DNA of 64,000 nucleotides. Source: Pseudomonas entomophila. Its GTDB lineage: Bacteria > Pseudomonadota > Gammaproteobacteria > Pseudomonadales > Pseudomonadaceae. The translations under genes and the position numbers were made by a program. Below, one piece after another: positions 44,533 to 54,985 of the stretch (positions are counted from its first letter, which is position 1; each line of letters opens with the position of its first letter). The notes under the pieces are model-generated. The model searched no databases. It worked only from the letters and a program-made list of their open reading frames with translations, and was not told the DNA's origin. Where the stretch lies: positions 5,879,001-5,943,000 of the forward strand of contig NZ_CP070982.1 in the NCBI RefSeq assembly GCF_018417595.1. The letters run 5' to 3'.

Positions 44533-46293
44533 TCAGTGCGAACTTTCCCGGTTGTTCTCCAGCGTCTCCAGCAAGGCGACTTGCATCCGTGTATGCACCC
44601 GGACGAACCAGCGCCATAGCAACGCCACCACCACTGCCGCGACCACCGCGATGATCAGCAACAGTTCATTGGTCGGCAGGATGCTCGCCGACAACGCCGA
44701 CAGCAGCAGGAAGATCACCAGCAGCGACAGCAGCGGAATCACTTCGGCGATCACGCGCCGCACGCGCTGGGTGTGCCGCCCGGCCATCTCCGGCTTGACC
44801 CCCATCTCCGCCAGCAGCATCGACAACGCCTTGAGCTTGCGGTAGGCCGCGATCAGGAACGGCAACGACAGCAGCAAGGCAGCCCCCCAGATCAACGCCT
44901 TCTGCTGGCTCAGGTCGTCGACCCACTCGCTGAGCCAGGTACCGATACGCGCGGCGAAATAACCACCGCTGAAAAAGATGGCGATCACCAGCGCCAGGTT
45001 CACCCCTACCTGCAACAGGATGCGCCGAATCATCGCCGCCAGCATGGCCCCCTCACCCTGGGGCTGGATGCTGCGCAGCCATTCGCCATACAGCGACAGC
45101 ACCCGTGCCAGGCGGCTCGGTACCACTTTGCCGAGCTTCAGCGACAACGGGTCGGCCGCGCGGATCAGGTAAGGCGTCAACAAGGTGGTGATGGCCGATA
45201 CCGCCACCGCGACGGGGTAGAGAAAATCGCTGGTCACCTGCAGGGTCATGCCCAGCGCGGCAATGATGAACGAGAACTCGCCGATCTGCGAAAGCCCCAT
45301 GCCCACGCGCAGCGAAGTACGTCCGTCGTTGCCGGCAATGAAGGCCCCCATGCCGCAGGAGAGCATCTTGCCCAGCACCACCGCCAGGGTGATCACCACG
45401 ATCGGCCAGGCGTACTCGACGAGGATCGCCGGGTCGATCATCAAGCCGATGGCGACGAAGAAGATGGCGCTGAACAGGTCGCGAACCGGCTCGATCAAGC
45501 GTTCGATCTTCAGCAACTGGCGTGACTCGGCCATGATCGCGCCGATCAGGAAGGCCCCGAGCACCATGCTGTATTCGAGCTTGACCACCAGCAGGCAGAA
45601 GCCAAAGCACAGCCCCAGCACGGTGATCAGCAGCATCTCGTTGCTCTCGAACTTCGCCACGTAGGCCAACAGCCGCGGCACCAGCAAGATGCCGATGACC
45701 AGCGCGACGATCATGAACAGCGACAGCTTGCCCACGGTGGAGAACACCTCGCCGGAACTGACCGTGCCGCTGACGGCGATGCCCGACAGCAGCGCGATGA
45801 TGCCAATGCCGAGAATGTCCTCGACGATCAGCACGCCGAAGATCAGTTGGGCGAAGCGCTCGTTCTTCATCTTCAGGTCGTTGAGCGCCTTGACGATGAT
45901 GGTGGTCGAGGAAATCGCCAGGATCGCCCCGAGGAACAGCGAATCCATGGTGCTCCAACCGAACCAGCGGCCGATCTCGAAACCGATCCAGATCATCAGG
46001 ACGATTTCCAGGAAGGCGGCGATGAATGCCGTGGCCCCCACCTTGAACAGCTTGCGCAGGCTGAACTCCAGCCCCAGGCAGAACATCAGGAAGATCACCC
46101 CCAGTTCAGCCAGGGTCTTGATCGTGTCTTCATCATGAATCAGCCCGAACGGAGGCGTATGCGGGCCGATGATGAAGCCTGCGACGATGTAGCCCAGCAC
46201 CACGGGCTGCTTGAGGCGGTGGAAGAGAATGGTGACCACCCCGGCGACCAGCATGATCACCGCCAGATCCTGGATGAAGCTGATGGCATGCAT
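44533..46293 (-). CDS. CPA2-family cation:proton antiporter without an RCK domain
   Basis: A 586-residue inner-membrane antiporter of the KefB/YbaL type. The start ATG 46293 (MHAISFIQDLAVIMLVAGVV) has AAGGAG 9 bases upstream. The core of about 12 helices carries FGVLIVEDILGIGIIALLSG (the conserved Glu-Asp pair of CPA2 exchangers) and FLIGAIMAESRQLLKIERLI. After residue about 395 one expects a cytosolic TrkA-N domain. Instead there are more hydrophobic helices (GVNLALVIAIFFSGGYFAAR, WGAALLLSLPFLIAAYRKLK, and two near the C-terminus), then a short basic tail. Likely exports K+ or Na+ in exchange for protons. Confidence 0.88.
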   Translation of the reverse strand: MHAISFIQDLAVIMLVAGVVTILFHRLKQPVVLGYIVAGFIIGPHTPPFGLIHDEDTIKTLAELGVIFLMFCLGLEFSLRKLFKVGATAFIAAFLEIVLMIWIGFEIGRWFGWSTMDSLFLGAILAISSTTIIVKALNDLKMKNERFAQLIFGVLIVEDILGIGIIALLSGIAVSGTVSSGEVFSTVGKLSLFMIVALVIGILLVPRLLAYVAKFESNEMLLITVLGLCFGFCLLVVKLEYSMVLGAFLIGAIMAESRQLLKIERLIEPVRDLFSAIFFVAIGLMIDPAILVEYAWPIVVITLAVVLGKMLSCGMGAFIAGNDGRTSLRVGMGLSQIGEFSFIIAALGMTLQVTSDFLYPVAVAVSAITTLLTPYLIRAADPLSLKLGKVVPSRLARVLSLYGEWLRSIQPQGEGAMLAAMIRRILLQVGVNLALVIAIFFSGGYFAARIGTWLSEWVDDLSQQKALIWGAALLLSLPFLIAAYRKLKALSMLLAEMGVKPEMAGRHTQRVRRVIAEVIPLLSLLVIFLLLSALSASILPTNELLLIIAVVAAVVVALLWRWFVRVHTRMQVALLETLENNRESSH

Positions 46294-46567
46294 GGCGTGG
46301 TACTCCTTGTTCTCGATGCACGGGGCGAACCGCTCCTCTGCCGGAAAACCCTGAGCACGGAGCAGGCACATACTGTTTTGATAGACGGAAAAGCCCACGT
46401 TGCAGGGGCTTCGTCAGGTTAACATCGCGCCTTGCCACAAATGCCCGATGCAATATGCGGAAACAGATCGGCCGATTCGACACCGCCGATGGCAAAATTG
46501 TCGTGACGATGGAGCGTCAGCCGACGTCCCGTACCAGGATGGGAAACCTCAAAAGAGGGGAACAGAA

Positions 46568-47104
46568 GTGTCTGCAGATACCCGCCCCGATTCAGCGCAA
46601 ATTCACCGTGAGCTCTCTATGGAACCTGGAAACGCCCAGTTGACCATGACTGTCCTGATGACACCGGACATGGCCAACTTCTCTGGCAACGTACACGGCG
46701 GCACCCTGCTCAAGTACCTCGACGAAGTGGCCTATGCCTGCGCCAGCCGTTATGCCGGCACCTACGTGGTCACCCTGTCGGTGGACCAGGTGATCTTCCG
46801 CGAACCGGTGCATGTCGGCGAGCTGGTGACTTTCCTGGCCTCGGTCAACTACACCGGCAACACCTCGATGGAAGTGGGTATCAAGGTGGTCACCGAGAAC
46901 ATCCGTGAACGCTCGGTGCGTCACTCCAACAGCTGCTTCTTCACCATGGTCGCGGTCGACGACGACCGCCGCCCGGTGAAAGTGCCAGCGCGCCAGCCCC
47001 AGTCCAGCGAAGAGAAGCGCCGCTTCCTGCAGGGCCAGCAGCGCCGCCAGATCCGCCAGGAGCTGGAGCAGCGCTACCAGGACCTGAAGACCGACGCGAT
47101 CTAG
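46568..47104 (+). CDS. Acyl-CoA thioesterase, hotdog fold (BACH/YciA-like)
   Basis: A 178-residue thioesterase from GTG 46568, preceded by AGAGGGG; an ATG at 46619 is an alternative. The hotdog helix is [20 protein letters not shown] with the active-site Asn/Asp positions of the acyl-CoA hydrolase family, followed by [20 protein letters not shown]. The C-terminal 35 residues form a basic helical tail ([20 protein letters not shown]). Its stop overlaps the pdxY stop by 3-4 bp on the opposite strand. Confidence 0.9.
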   Translation: MSADTRPDSAQIHRELSMEPGNAQLTMTVLMTPDMANFSGNVHGGTLLKYLDEVAYACASRYAGTYVVTLSVDQVIFREPVHVGELVTFLASVNYTGNTSMEVGIKVVTENIRERSVRHSNSCFFTMVAVDDDRRPVKVPARQPQSSEEKRRFLQGQQRRQIRQELEQRYQDLKTDAI

Positions 47105-47973
47105 TACGGAAGTCGCTGCGCCTCGAAGCGCACCCGTGGATGGGCGATGCGATCCTGGGCCCGCACCAGCTGCAGTTCGTAGCTGGCGCAGGCCTGGGTT
47201 TCCAGTAGCACCTCATGCACCGCCGCCGCCGCGAACTCGAACGCCTGCACGTCGCTGTCCCCCAACAGCAGCCGGGCCATGAACAGCCCCGAGGTCAGGT
47301 CCCCCACCCCGACCGGCTGGCGTGGGAAGGCCAGCAAAGGCCGGCGCAGGTGCCAGCTCTCCTCGCTCGTCACCAGCAGCATTTCGAACGCATCGTCGGC
47401 GCGCCCAGGGTAGTTCAGGTGCTTGACCAGCACGATACGCGGCCCACGCTCCAGCAGGCCACGGGCCATGCCCACGCAATCCTCGAGGGACTCGGCACGC
47501 CGGCCGCAGAAACTGTCCAGTTCAAGCTGGTTGGGGCAGAGTATGTCGGCCTTGGCGACGGCCTCCTCGAGCAGGAACTCGCTCACCTCGGTAGGGACGA
47601 TGCAGCCCTTTTCGGCGTGGCCCATGACCGGGTCGCACAGGTACAACGCCTTGGGGTTGACCGCCTTGATTCGCGCGACCCCGGCCAGGATCGCCCGGCC
47701 TTGCTCGGCGCTGCCCAGATAACCCGACAGCACCGCGTCGCAGTTGCCCAGCTCGCCGATGTTGGAAATGCCTTCCACCAACGCGGGAATTTGCGCTGGG
47801 GCAAGCACTTCCCCGGCCCACTGTCCATACTGAGTATGGTTGGAGAACTGCACGGTGTTGAGCGGCCAGACGTTGACCCCGACCCGCTGCATGGGAAACA
47901 CCGCGGCGCTGTTGCCGGCGTGTCCAAAGACCACGTGGGACTGAATGGCGAGCAAGTGCGGCGTACGTTTCAT
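47101..47973 (-). CDS. pdxY: Pyridoxal kinase PdxY
   Basis: PdxY phosphorylates pyridoxal to PLP in B6 salvage; 290 residues, the usual size. Ribokinase-fold motifs: N-terminal [20 protein letters not shown] substrate loop, [16 protein letters not shown] near residue 110, and the catalytic region [20 protein letters not shown] (Asp near 226). Convergent with the thioesterase gene. A perfect DnaA box lies 21 bp upstream of the start, in the gap shared with the DUF3301 gene. Confidence 0.95.
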   Translation of the reverse strand: MKRTPHLLAIQSHVVFGHAGNSAAVFPMQRVGVNVWPLNTVQFSNHTQYGQWAGEVLAPAQIPALVEGISNIGELGNCDAVLSGYLGSAEQGRAILAGVARIKAVNPKALYLCDPVMGHAEKGCIVPTEVSEFLLEEAVAKADILCPNQLELDSFCGRRAESLEDCVGMARGLLERGPRIVLVKHLNYPGRADDAFEMLLVTSEESWHLRRPLLAFPRQPVGVGDLTSGLFMARLLLGDSDVQAFEFAAAAVHEVLLETQACASYELQLVRAQDRIAHPRVRFEAQRLPY

Positions 47974-48093
47974 GCAGGGCTATTCCGAAACTGTGTGGAT
48001 AAGTGTGCGGCCCGCAGTATGAACCCGATTGCCATCTGTACGACAGGCCAGAGACGCAGTTAAGCTGGATCGACCTGTCTGGAGCTTACGCAA

Positions 48094-48486
48094 ATGCTGA
48101 CCCTGGAAAACCTTTTCGTCCTGATGCTGGTGGCGACCGCAGGCGCCTGGCTGTGGCACAACCACGGGCTGCGCGAAAAGGCCCTGGCCAGGGTCAAGCA
48201 GCATTGCATGAAGCTCGACCTGGAGCTGCTCGATGACGCCGTGGCGCTCAAGCGCATCGCCTTCGTGCGCGATGCCAATGGCAAGAAGCGCCTGGCGCGC
48301 ATCTACAACTTCGAGTTCACCGTTACCGGTGAGCAACGCCATCCCGGCACCGTCACGCAGTTCGGCGCCCACACCATGCAGATCGAACTCGCGCCCTACC
48401 CCTTCGAGATCAAGACGCCGCCGCGCACCGACAACGTCATCGAAATGCAGCAGTGGCGCCAGGAGCACAACCGCTGGCGTAACTGA
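48094..48486 (+). CDS. DUF3301 protein with N-terminal membrane anchor
   Basis: A 130-residue protein with one N-terminal membrane helix (NLFVLMLVATAGAWLWH) and a soluble domain (LLDDAVALKRIAFVRDANGK, RIYNFEFTVTGEQRHPGTV) matching DUF3301. Function unknown. It ends at 48486, directly abutting the convergent COG0523 gene at 48487, with no terminator between. Confidence 0.88.
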   Translation: MLTLENLFVLMLVATAGAWLWHNHGLREKALARVKQHCMKLDLELLDDAVALKRIAFVRDANGKKRLARIYNFEFTVTGEQRHPGTVTQFGAHTMQIELAPYPFEIKTPPRTDNVIEMQQWRQEHNRWRN

Positions 48487-49461
48487 TCAGGCACACAGCC
48501 GGCACGCGGCAAGCGCCTCCTGCAGCTCGTCCTCGGGTTGCGCATCGGCGAAAATCAGTTCCACCCGCGAATCCTTGCGCCACTCGCTCGGCTGCCAGTC
48601 GGGCAACTGCCCATCGAGCCCATTGAACGACAGCCAGCCCAGGTCGCTGTGGATAACACCCTTGGCCCGGCGCCATGGCCAGATTTGGAGAAAGGCGCGC
48701 AATCTTGCCGCGTCGAAGCGTTGGCTGGGGTGCCAGCGCCAGCCGATGCTCCAGCCACCTTCGCCCTGCTGGGCCTGGCATAGCGGCCGAGTTGGGTCTG
48801 TCCACAGGGCAGCAAGCGCCGGGATTGGATTATCCACAACCTGTCGATTTGTATCAGAACAATCCTTCCTTTCTGTGGAAAAGCCCGCCAGCCGGGTCAA
48901 AGGCAAGGCGCCGTGATCGACCCAAACACTTGGTAACGCGGGCAATCTGCCAGTTATCAACAGGCGGGTCTGGCTGTCCACAGCGGACGACTTGTTCAAC
49001 ACCAGCAACCCTGCAGCGGGCAACGCCAATTGCTGCGCTTCAGGCAAGGCTTCGCCACGGGCCATGGCCTGAGCATCCAGCACCATGAGCAATGGCTGCA
49101 CAGCCAATACATCCGTCCAGGGTGCTTGCTCAAGTTGTTGCAGCAACTGCTGGGGATGACCCAGCCCCGAAGGCTCGATGAACAAGCGATCGGGGCGTGC
49201 CTTGCGCAGGAGACGTGCCAGCCCGACTTGGAACGGCGCGCCGTTGACACAGCAAAGGCAGCCCCCCGCCACTTCGCCAATGGCAATGCCGTCTTCATCG
49301 CCTGCCAACAGCGCGGCATCCAAGCCAATCTGCCCAAATTCGTTGACCAGCACCGCCCAGCGTTCATTAGCCGGACGCTGGCTCATCAGATGGCGGATCA
49401 AGCTGGTCTTGCCGGCCCCCAACGGGCCGGCGATCACATGGGTAGGGATGTTCTGCAGCAT
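48487..49461 (-). CDS. COG0523/CobW-family GTPase (second copy)
   Basis: A 324-residue P-loop metal-chaperone GTPase starting at ATG 49461 (MLQNIPTHVIAGPLGAGKTS). Walker A GPLGAGKTS, switch NEFGQIGLDAALL, the metal-binding CxCC motif in GGCLCCVNG near residue 67, and NKSS in place of the usual NKxD GTP-specificity motif. The C-terminal CobW-C domain is short. It ends with two Cys (CRLCA). It belongs with the zinc-homeostasis genes to its right but is separated from them by a REP pair, and no Zur box was seen in front of it. Three perfect or near-perfect DnaA boxes lie within it. Confidence 0.87.
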   Translation of the reverse strand: MLQNIPTHVIAGPLGAGKTSLIRHLMSQRPANERWAVLVNEFGQIGLDAALLAGDEDGIAIGEVAGGCLCCVNGAPFQVGLARLLRKARPDRLFIEPSGLGHPQQLLQQLEQAPWTDVLAVQPLLMVLDAQAMARGEALPEAQQLALPAAGLLVLNKSSAVDSQTRLLITGRLPALPSVWVDHGALPLTRLAGFSTERKDCSDTNRQVVDNPIPALAALWTDPTRPLCQAQQGEGGWSIGWRWHPSQRFDAARLRAFLQIWPWRRAKGVIHSDLGWLSFNGLDGQLPDWQPSEWRKDSRVELIFADAQPEDELQEALAACRLCA

Positions 49462-49522
49462 GGCTCGGTGTCGGGTCGGGGTTGATGCAAGTCTATCGCG
49501 AGCCAAAGCAACGCGACACACA

Positions 49523-49612
49523 CTCTGTAGGAGCGGCTTCAGCCGCGATCACCCGCGACGCGGGTGCCAGGCACCGCGTTGCACGCATCGCGGCTAAAGC
49601 CGCTCCTACAAA
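49523..49612. repeat. REP palindrome pair
   Basis: Nearly identical to the pair at 475-565: inverted CTGTAGGAGCGGCTTCAGCC arms with an inner GCGACGCGGGTGCCAGGCAC-type segment. Lies upstream of the second COG0523 gene. Confidence 0.9.
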
Positions 49613-49627
49613 GGGGTTGTGAACAAC

Positions 49628-50244
49628 TCAAGCGAGCCAATCCAGGCTCAGCAACAACCGCCGATTGCCTGAAGAAGCCTGCGGCGAACGGTGGATAAGT
49701 CCGCCGCCCTCGTTGCCCTGCCATTTCTCGCCCTTGAGCAACGCGACATCACCCACCGCCAGGCGGCGAATGTTATCCACAGGCGGTTGGTCGCTGAGCA
49801 AGCGTGATCGATCGATTGCGCCTTCTTCCAACCACTCGCTGCCTGTGCCTGCATAACTGCTCAGCAACCGCAGCGGCACATGATCCACATGGAAACGGGG
49901 GCACATCGCATTGTCCAGCACACGCAGACGCAACCCGACCCGTCGAGCGCCCAACAGGCAGGTGTAGGCCGCCACCAGCCAGCACACGTCGGCGACAAAG
50001 CCGTCATAGCCATGCAGGTCCTGCGCCTCCCTGAGCAAACCTGGCAGCCGGGGTGGCTGCCGTTCATCCACCTCGATCACCCGCTCATCCGCCAGGGGCT
50101 GGCCAAGACTGAGTACCAGCGCGGCGAAATCTTCCACCTGGGCGGGCAGGCGTCGCTGCCATACCGCCAGGTTGATGCCGTCCTGAAGAATCTCCGTCAT
50201 GATCTGGGGCGACTCGCCGAAAACCTGGCGGATATCCACAGCGC

Positions 50245-50248
<4 letters not shown>
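49628..50248 (-). CDS. DUF1826 protein, zinc-starvation cluster
   Basis: A 206-residue protein from GTG 50248; that codon overlaps the zigA stop (GTGA), so the two are coupled. DUF1826 features: [40 protein letters not shown] (a CxxFHxDxxxxR pattern that could bind a metal), and [20 protein letters not shown]. The HxD...H layout hints at a cupin/2OG-like metal site, but this is inference. DUF1826 genes commonly lie beside COG0523 GTPases in Zur regulons. Confidence 0.85.
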
Positions 50249-51453
<1,205 letters not shown>

Positions 51454-51499
51454 GATGGACCTCATCGGGCGGGCGCATTCGAAACGATGCATTGCATAA

Positions 51500-51514
51500 T
51501 GTTATATTATAACA
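51500..51514. promoter_or_regulatory. Zur box
   Basis: TGTTATA-T-TATAACA is a perfect 7-bp-arm palindrome matching the Zur consensus GTTATAnTATAAC. It lies between the divergent zigA and the small secreted-protein gene and can repress both directions when zinc is sufficient. Confidence 0.9.
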
Positions 51515-51563
51515 ATACAATTTAGCCAAGCCGCTTTGGCCGAACGGTTGTCTGGAGAGCGCC

Positions 51564-51941
51564 ATGAAATCACCTGGCATCGCTGCATTGCTGCTGGTCA
51601 CCCTGCCGGCCCCGGTATTTGCCATGCCCCACACCGACCTCGCCCTGTGCACCCGCAGCGCCACCTTGCTCGCCTGCCAGGACAGCCAGGGCAACTACTA
51701 CAGCGTTCGCACCGAAGGCAGCACCTTCTACCTGCGCGGCTATGAAGTGGCAGGCAAACGGTTATGGGCGCAAACCAACAGCCGCTATGGCCCGCTGACC
51801 TTCTTCACCGGCCTGGCCAGCGACGGTGAAGCCTGGGTCGGTTACAGCCGGCGTGTCGGCTGGACCACCCTCAATCGTGTTTCCAGTTCCAGCGGCCAAC
51901 GCTTCGACCTGCATTGCAGCCTGATCGGCGGCTGCCGCTGA
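51564..51941 (+). CDS. Small secreted protein of the Zur-controlled cluster, function unknown
   Basis: A 125-residue protein with signal peptide MKSPGIAALLLVTLPAPVFA, then MPHTDLALCTRSATLLACQD. Four Cys residues remain after the signal (ALCTR, LACQD, LHCSL, GGCR), suggesting two disulfides; the paired spacing and lack of His clusters argue against a classic zinc-binding protein. No family recognised. It starts 50 bp from the Zur box and precedes folE2 by 24 bp, so it is expected to be induced by zinc starvation. Confidence 0.75.
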   Translation: MKSPGIAALLLVTLPAPVFAMPHTDLALCTRSATLLACQDSQGNYYSVRTEGSTFYLRGYEVAGKRLWAQTNSRYGPLTFFTGLASDGEAWVGYSRRVGWTTLNRVSSSSGQRFDLHCSLIGGCR

Positions 51942-51965
51942 ACGCCCCCTTCCCAGGAATTTGCC

Positions 51966-52847
51966 ATGACCAGCCTTACCCTTCCCGACATCGCCAAACA
52001 GAGTGCACAACAACCCTTGCCACTGGACTGGGTGGGCATGTGCGGTATTGCCGTGCCGTTGCAGTTCGAGGGGCGCCACCTGAGTGCGTTCGCCGATGCG
52101 GGGGTCAGCCTGGATGACGGCTCGGCGCGGGGCATTCATATGTCACGGCTGTATCTGGCGCTGGAGGCGCTGGAAGGAGAAGCGCTGACCCCACCGCTCA
52201 TTCGCCGGGTACTCGGGCAGTTCCTGCTCAGCCATGAGGGCCTTTCGCAGAGCGCCCACCTGCGCCTGCAGTTCGACCACCTGCTCAAACGCCCTGCCCT
52301 GGTCAGCCCGCTGGCCGGTTGGAAACGCTATCCCGTGACCATCGACGCACGACTGAACGGTGAAATGTTCCACGTGGAACTATCAGTAGATATTCCCTAC
52401 TCCTCAACCTGCCCTTGCTCAGCCGCGCTGGCCAGGCAACTGATCCAGGCACAGTTCGACAGGGATTTCGCGGAACAGGCAGCGGACCGGCAAAGCATGA
52501 GGGCATGGCTGGGCAGCAGCAGCGGCATCGTTGCAACGCCCCATAGCCAGCGCAGCATGGCGAAGCTACAGATACGCCTGGTGGGGGATGAGATGCCGAT
52601 CACCGCGTTGATCGACAAGGCCGAAGCAGCCCTGGGCACAGCGGTGCAGACCGCCGTGAAACGTGCCGACGAGCAGGCCTTCGCCTTGGCCAATGGCCAG
52701 AACCTGATGTTCTGCGAGGATGCCGCCCGACGCCTGAACCTGGCCTTGCGCCAGATCGATTGGATAGCGGGGTTCACTGTGCGCGTGGAACATGCAGAAA
52801 GCCTGCATGCCCACGACGCGGTGGCGGTGAGTCGGTTCCAGAGGTAG
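51966..52847 (+). CDS. folE2: GTP cyclohydrolase FolE2 (zinc-independent type IB)
   Basis: FolE2 makes 7,8-dihydroneopterin triphosphate for folate and can use metals other than zinc, replacing FolE during zinc starvation. The 293-residue product shows the FolE2 opening DWVGMCGIAVPLQFEGRHLS, RGIHMSRLYLAL, and the active-site Cys in YSSTCPCSAALARQLI near residue 147, plus MFCEDAARRLNLALRQ at the C-terminus. Placement downstream of a Zur box agrees with its role. Confidence 0.95.
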   Translation: MTSLTLPDIAKQSAQQPLPLDWVGMCGIAVPLQFEGRHLSAFADAGVSLDDGSARGIHMSRLYLALEALEGEALTPPLIRRVLGQFLLSHEGLSQSAHLRLQFDHLLKRPALVSPLAGWKRYPVTIDARLNGEMFHVELSVDIPYSSTCPCSAALARQLIQAQFDRDFAEQAADRQSMRAWLGSSSGIVATPHSQRSMAKLQIRLVGDEMPITALIDKAEAALGTAVQTAVKRADEQAFALANGQNLMFCEDAARRLNLALRQIDWIAGFTVRVEHAESLHAHDAVAVSRFQR

Positions 52848-52852
52848 AGCGA

Positions 52853-53380
52853 TCAGCTGCGCGGCTTGACTGTTCCACAGTCGTTGCCCAGCCATACCGC
52901 GCGGGTGTCCATACTGCCAGCCTGCTGAACCCCAGACGCGTTGAAGGTGCCGTTGACCTTGGTCAGGAACTCCCGGTCGCTGAGGAACGTGGCCTGGCCT
53001 TGCCCCTGGGCCTTCGGGCAACTGAACTGGAACTTCCAGACTTTGCCATTGCGCTCGGTGATCTTCTGGGTGCACCCGGACTGCGGGTCCTGCAGCGGGA
53101 TGTCATTGGTGCGGACCTGCTCCGGCGTCAGGCACGAACGCACGCCCTTGCCGCCCACGCTGATACCCTGCTTGGCCAGCACCCCCTCCATCATTGCCCG
53201 TTGTTCGGGCGGCAGGTTCTTCAGTTGGCCCAGCATGAAGGCCATGTCCGGCAATGGCTTGCCATCGACCTGCATGTTGCTGGTGGTGAGCTCCCACAAG
53301 CCAGGTTGCAACATCTGCGCATGTACCAACGGGCTGCCCAGCCCCAGGACCAGGGCAAGCAGTGGCAGGCGAATCTTCAT
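52853..53380 (-). CDS. Secreted DUF3617 protein
   Basis: A 175-residue periplasmic protein with signal MKIRLPLLALVLGLGSPLVHA. The mature part begins QMLQPGLWELTTSNMQVDGK (the GLWE signature of DUF3617), with VRSCLTPEQVR and CTQKITERNGKVWKFQFSCP providing conserved Cys pairs. Function unknown. It is convergent with folE2, 5 bp apart. Confidence 0.88.
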   Translation of the reverse strand: MKIRLPLLALVLGLGSPLVHAQMLQPGLWELTTSNMQVDGKPLPDMAFMLGQLKNLPPEQRAMMEGVLAKQGISVGGKGVRSCLTPEQVRTNDIPLQDPQSGCTQKITERNGKVWKFQFSCPKAQGQGQATFLSDREFLTKVNGTFNASGVQQAGSMDTRAVWLGNDCGTVKPRS

Positions 53381-53510
53381 GGATCTAGGCTCCTCGAAAT
53401 ACCGGCTCCGGCCGGACTGTGCCGTTAGACGTCATTTTCCCCTACAGGTTGCAGCCCACCCCACTAACGTGGTCTGTTAAGCAGGACTGTGATTGGCAAG
53501 CAGGATGCGT

Positions 53511-54950
53511 ATGGATTACCACAGCCCCTACTTCTTCGGTTACTTGATCGGCCTGATTCATCTGCTCGGCATCATCGCCGCGCTGCACGCGGTGTTCACC
53601 GTACGCACCGCCCAAGGTGCGATCGCCTGGGCCTTGTCATTACTGTTCATCCCCTACTTCACCCTCATCCCTTACCTGATCTTCGGTGCCCGCTCGTTCT
53701 ACGCCTACATCCAGGCGCGTCGCCAGGCCAACCAGGAAATGCACGTGGCCATGGCCAACCTCAACTGGCGCCCCTGGGTGGAAGAGGCGTTGACCGCGCG
53801 CGAGTCCGACAGTTACGCAGCCTTGCGAGCAATGCCCAAGCTCGGGCGGATGCCTTGCCTAGCCAATAATGAAGTCAAGCTGCTGATCGACGGCGAAGCC
53901 ACCTTCAAGGCGATCTTCGCAGCCATCGACGCAGCCCGGCACACGGTGCTGGTGCAATTCTTCATCATTCACGACGATACCCTGGGCAGGCAGTTGCAAC
54001 AGTTGCTGATACGAAAGGCCGCCGAAGGGGTGCAGGTATTCGTGCTCTATGACCGGGTCGGCAGCCACGCCTTGCCGGGCAGCTACAGCCAGGTGCTGCG
54101 CGACGGCGGTGTGCAGATCCAGGCGTTCGCCACCCGCCGCGGCTGGTTCAACCGCTTCCAGGTCAACTTCCGCAACCACCGCAAGATCGTCGTGGTGGAT
54201 GGCGTGCGTGGCTTCCTCGGTGGGCACAACGTGGGTGATGAGTACCTCGGCGCCAATCCCCATCTATCGCCCTGGCGCGATACCCACGTGCAGATCGCCG
54301 GCCCGGTGCTGGCCTGCCTGCAGGAGTCGTTCGCCGAGGACTGGTACTGGGCCACGCGCCAGCTGCCACCGCTGATCCTGCCAGACACCTACCCCGAAAA
54401 CGGCGTGCTCTGCCAGGCGCTGGCCAGCGGGCCGGCGGACCCACAGGAAACCTGTGCGCTGTTCTTCCTCGAGGCTATCCACTCGGCTACCCGCCGGGTG
54501 TGGATCACCAGCCCCTACTTCATCCCCGACGAAGCGATTTTCGCAGCCCTGCGCCTGGCCGTGCTGCGCGGGGTGGATGTTCGCGTCCTGATCCCCTCGC
54601 GCCCGGATCATCGCATCGTCTACGCCGCCTCCAGCCTGTTCGCCTTCGAGGCGGTGCGCGCCGGGGTGCGCATGTTCCGTTACCAGCCGGGGTTCCTGCA
54701 TCAGAAGGTGGTGCTGGTGGACGATGAGGTAAGCGCCATCGGCAGCGCCAACCTGGACAACCGCTCCTTCCGCCTGAATTTCGAGATCACCCTGCTGACC
54801 GTCGATCGCGCCTTCGCGGATCAGGTGGAACAAATGCTGCAAAGCGACTTCGACCAGGCCCGGGAGATCACGGCGGAGGACAGCCGTGACACCCACCGCC
54901 TGCAACAGTTGGGGATGCGCATCGCGCGATTGATTTCACCGATTCTCTAA
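53511..54950 (+). CDS. cls: Cardiolipin synthase
   Basis: An inner-membrane phospholipase-D superfamily enzyme joining two phosphatidylglycerols into cardiolipin; 479 residues from ATG 53511 ([20 protein letters not shown]). Two N-terminal membrane helices (residues about 8-30 and 38-60) precede two HKD motifs: [10 protein letters not shown] near residue 222 with GGHNVGDEY, and [20 protein letters not shown] near 400. The in-frame ATG at 53505 and a TTG at 53493 are less likely starts; AGGA sits just ahead of 53511. Confidence 0.95.
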   Translation: MDYHSPYFFGYLIGLIHLLGIIAALHAVFTVRTAQGAIAWALSLLFIPYFTLIPYLIFGARSFYAYIQARRQANQEMHVAMANLNWRPWVEEALTARESDSYAALRAMPKLGRMPCLANNEVKLLIDGEATFKAIFAAIDAARHTVLVQFFIIHDDTLGRQLQQLLIRKAAEGVQVFVLYDRVGSHALPGSYSQVLRDGGVQIQAFATRRGWFNRFQVNFRNHRKIVVVDGVRGFLGGHNVGDEYLGANPHLSPWRDTHVQIAGPVLACLQESFAEDWYWATRQLPPLILPDTYPENGVLCQALASGPADPQETCALFFLEAIHSATRRVWITSPYFIPDEAIFAALRLAVLRGVDVRVLIPSRPDHRIVYAASSLFAFEAVRAGVRMFRYQPGFLHQKVVLVDDEVSAIGSANLDNRSFRLNFEITLLTVDRAFADQVEQMLQSDFDQAREITAEDSRDTHRLQQLGMRIARLISPIL

Positions 54951-54953
54951 AGA

Positions 54954-54980
54954 CAAGGGCCTGCTTGAAGCAGGCCCTTG
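54954..54980. terminator. Bidirectional hairpin between cls and cfa
   Basis: CAAGGGCCTGCTT and AAGCAGGCCCTTG form a long perfect stem between the convergent stops. Confidence 0.8.
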
Positions 54981-54985
54981 GCGTC

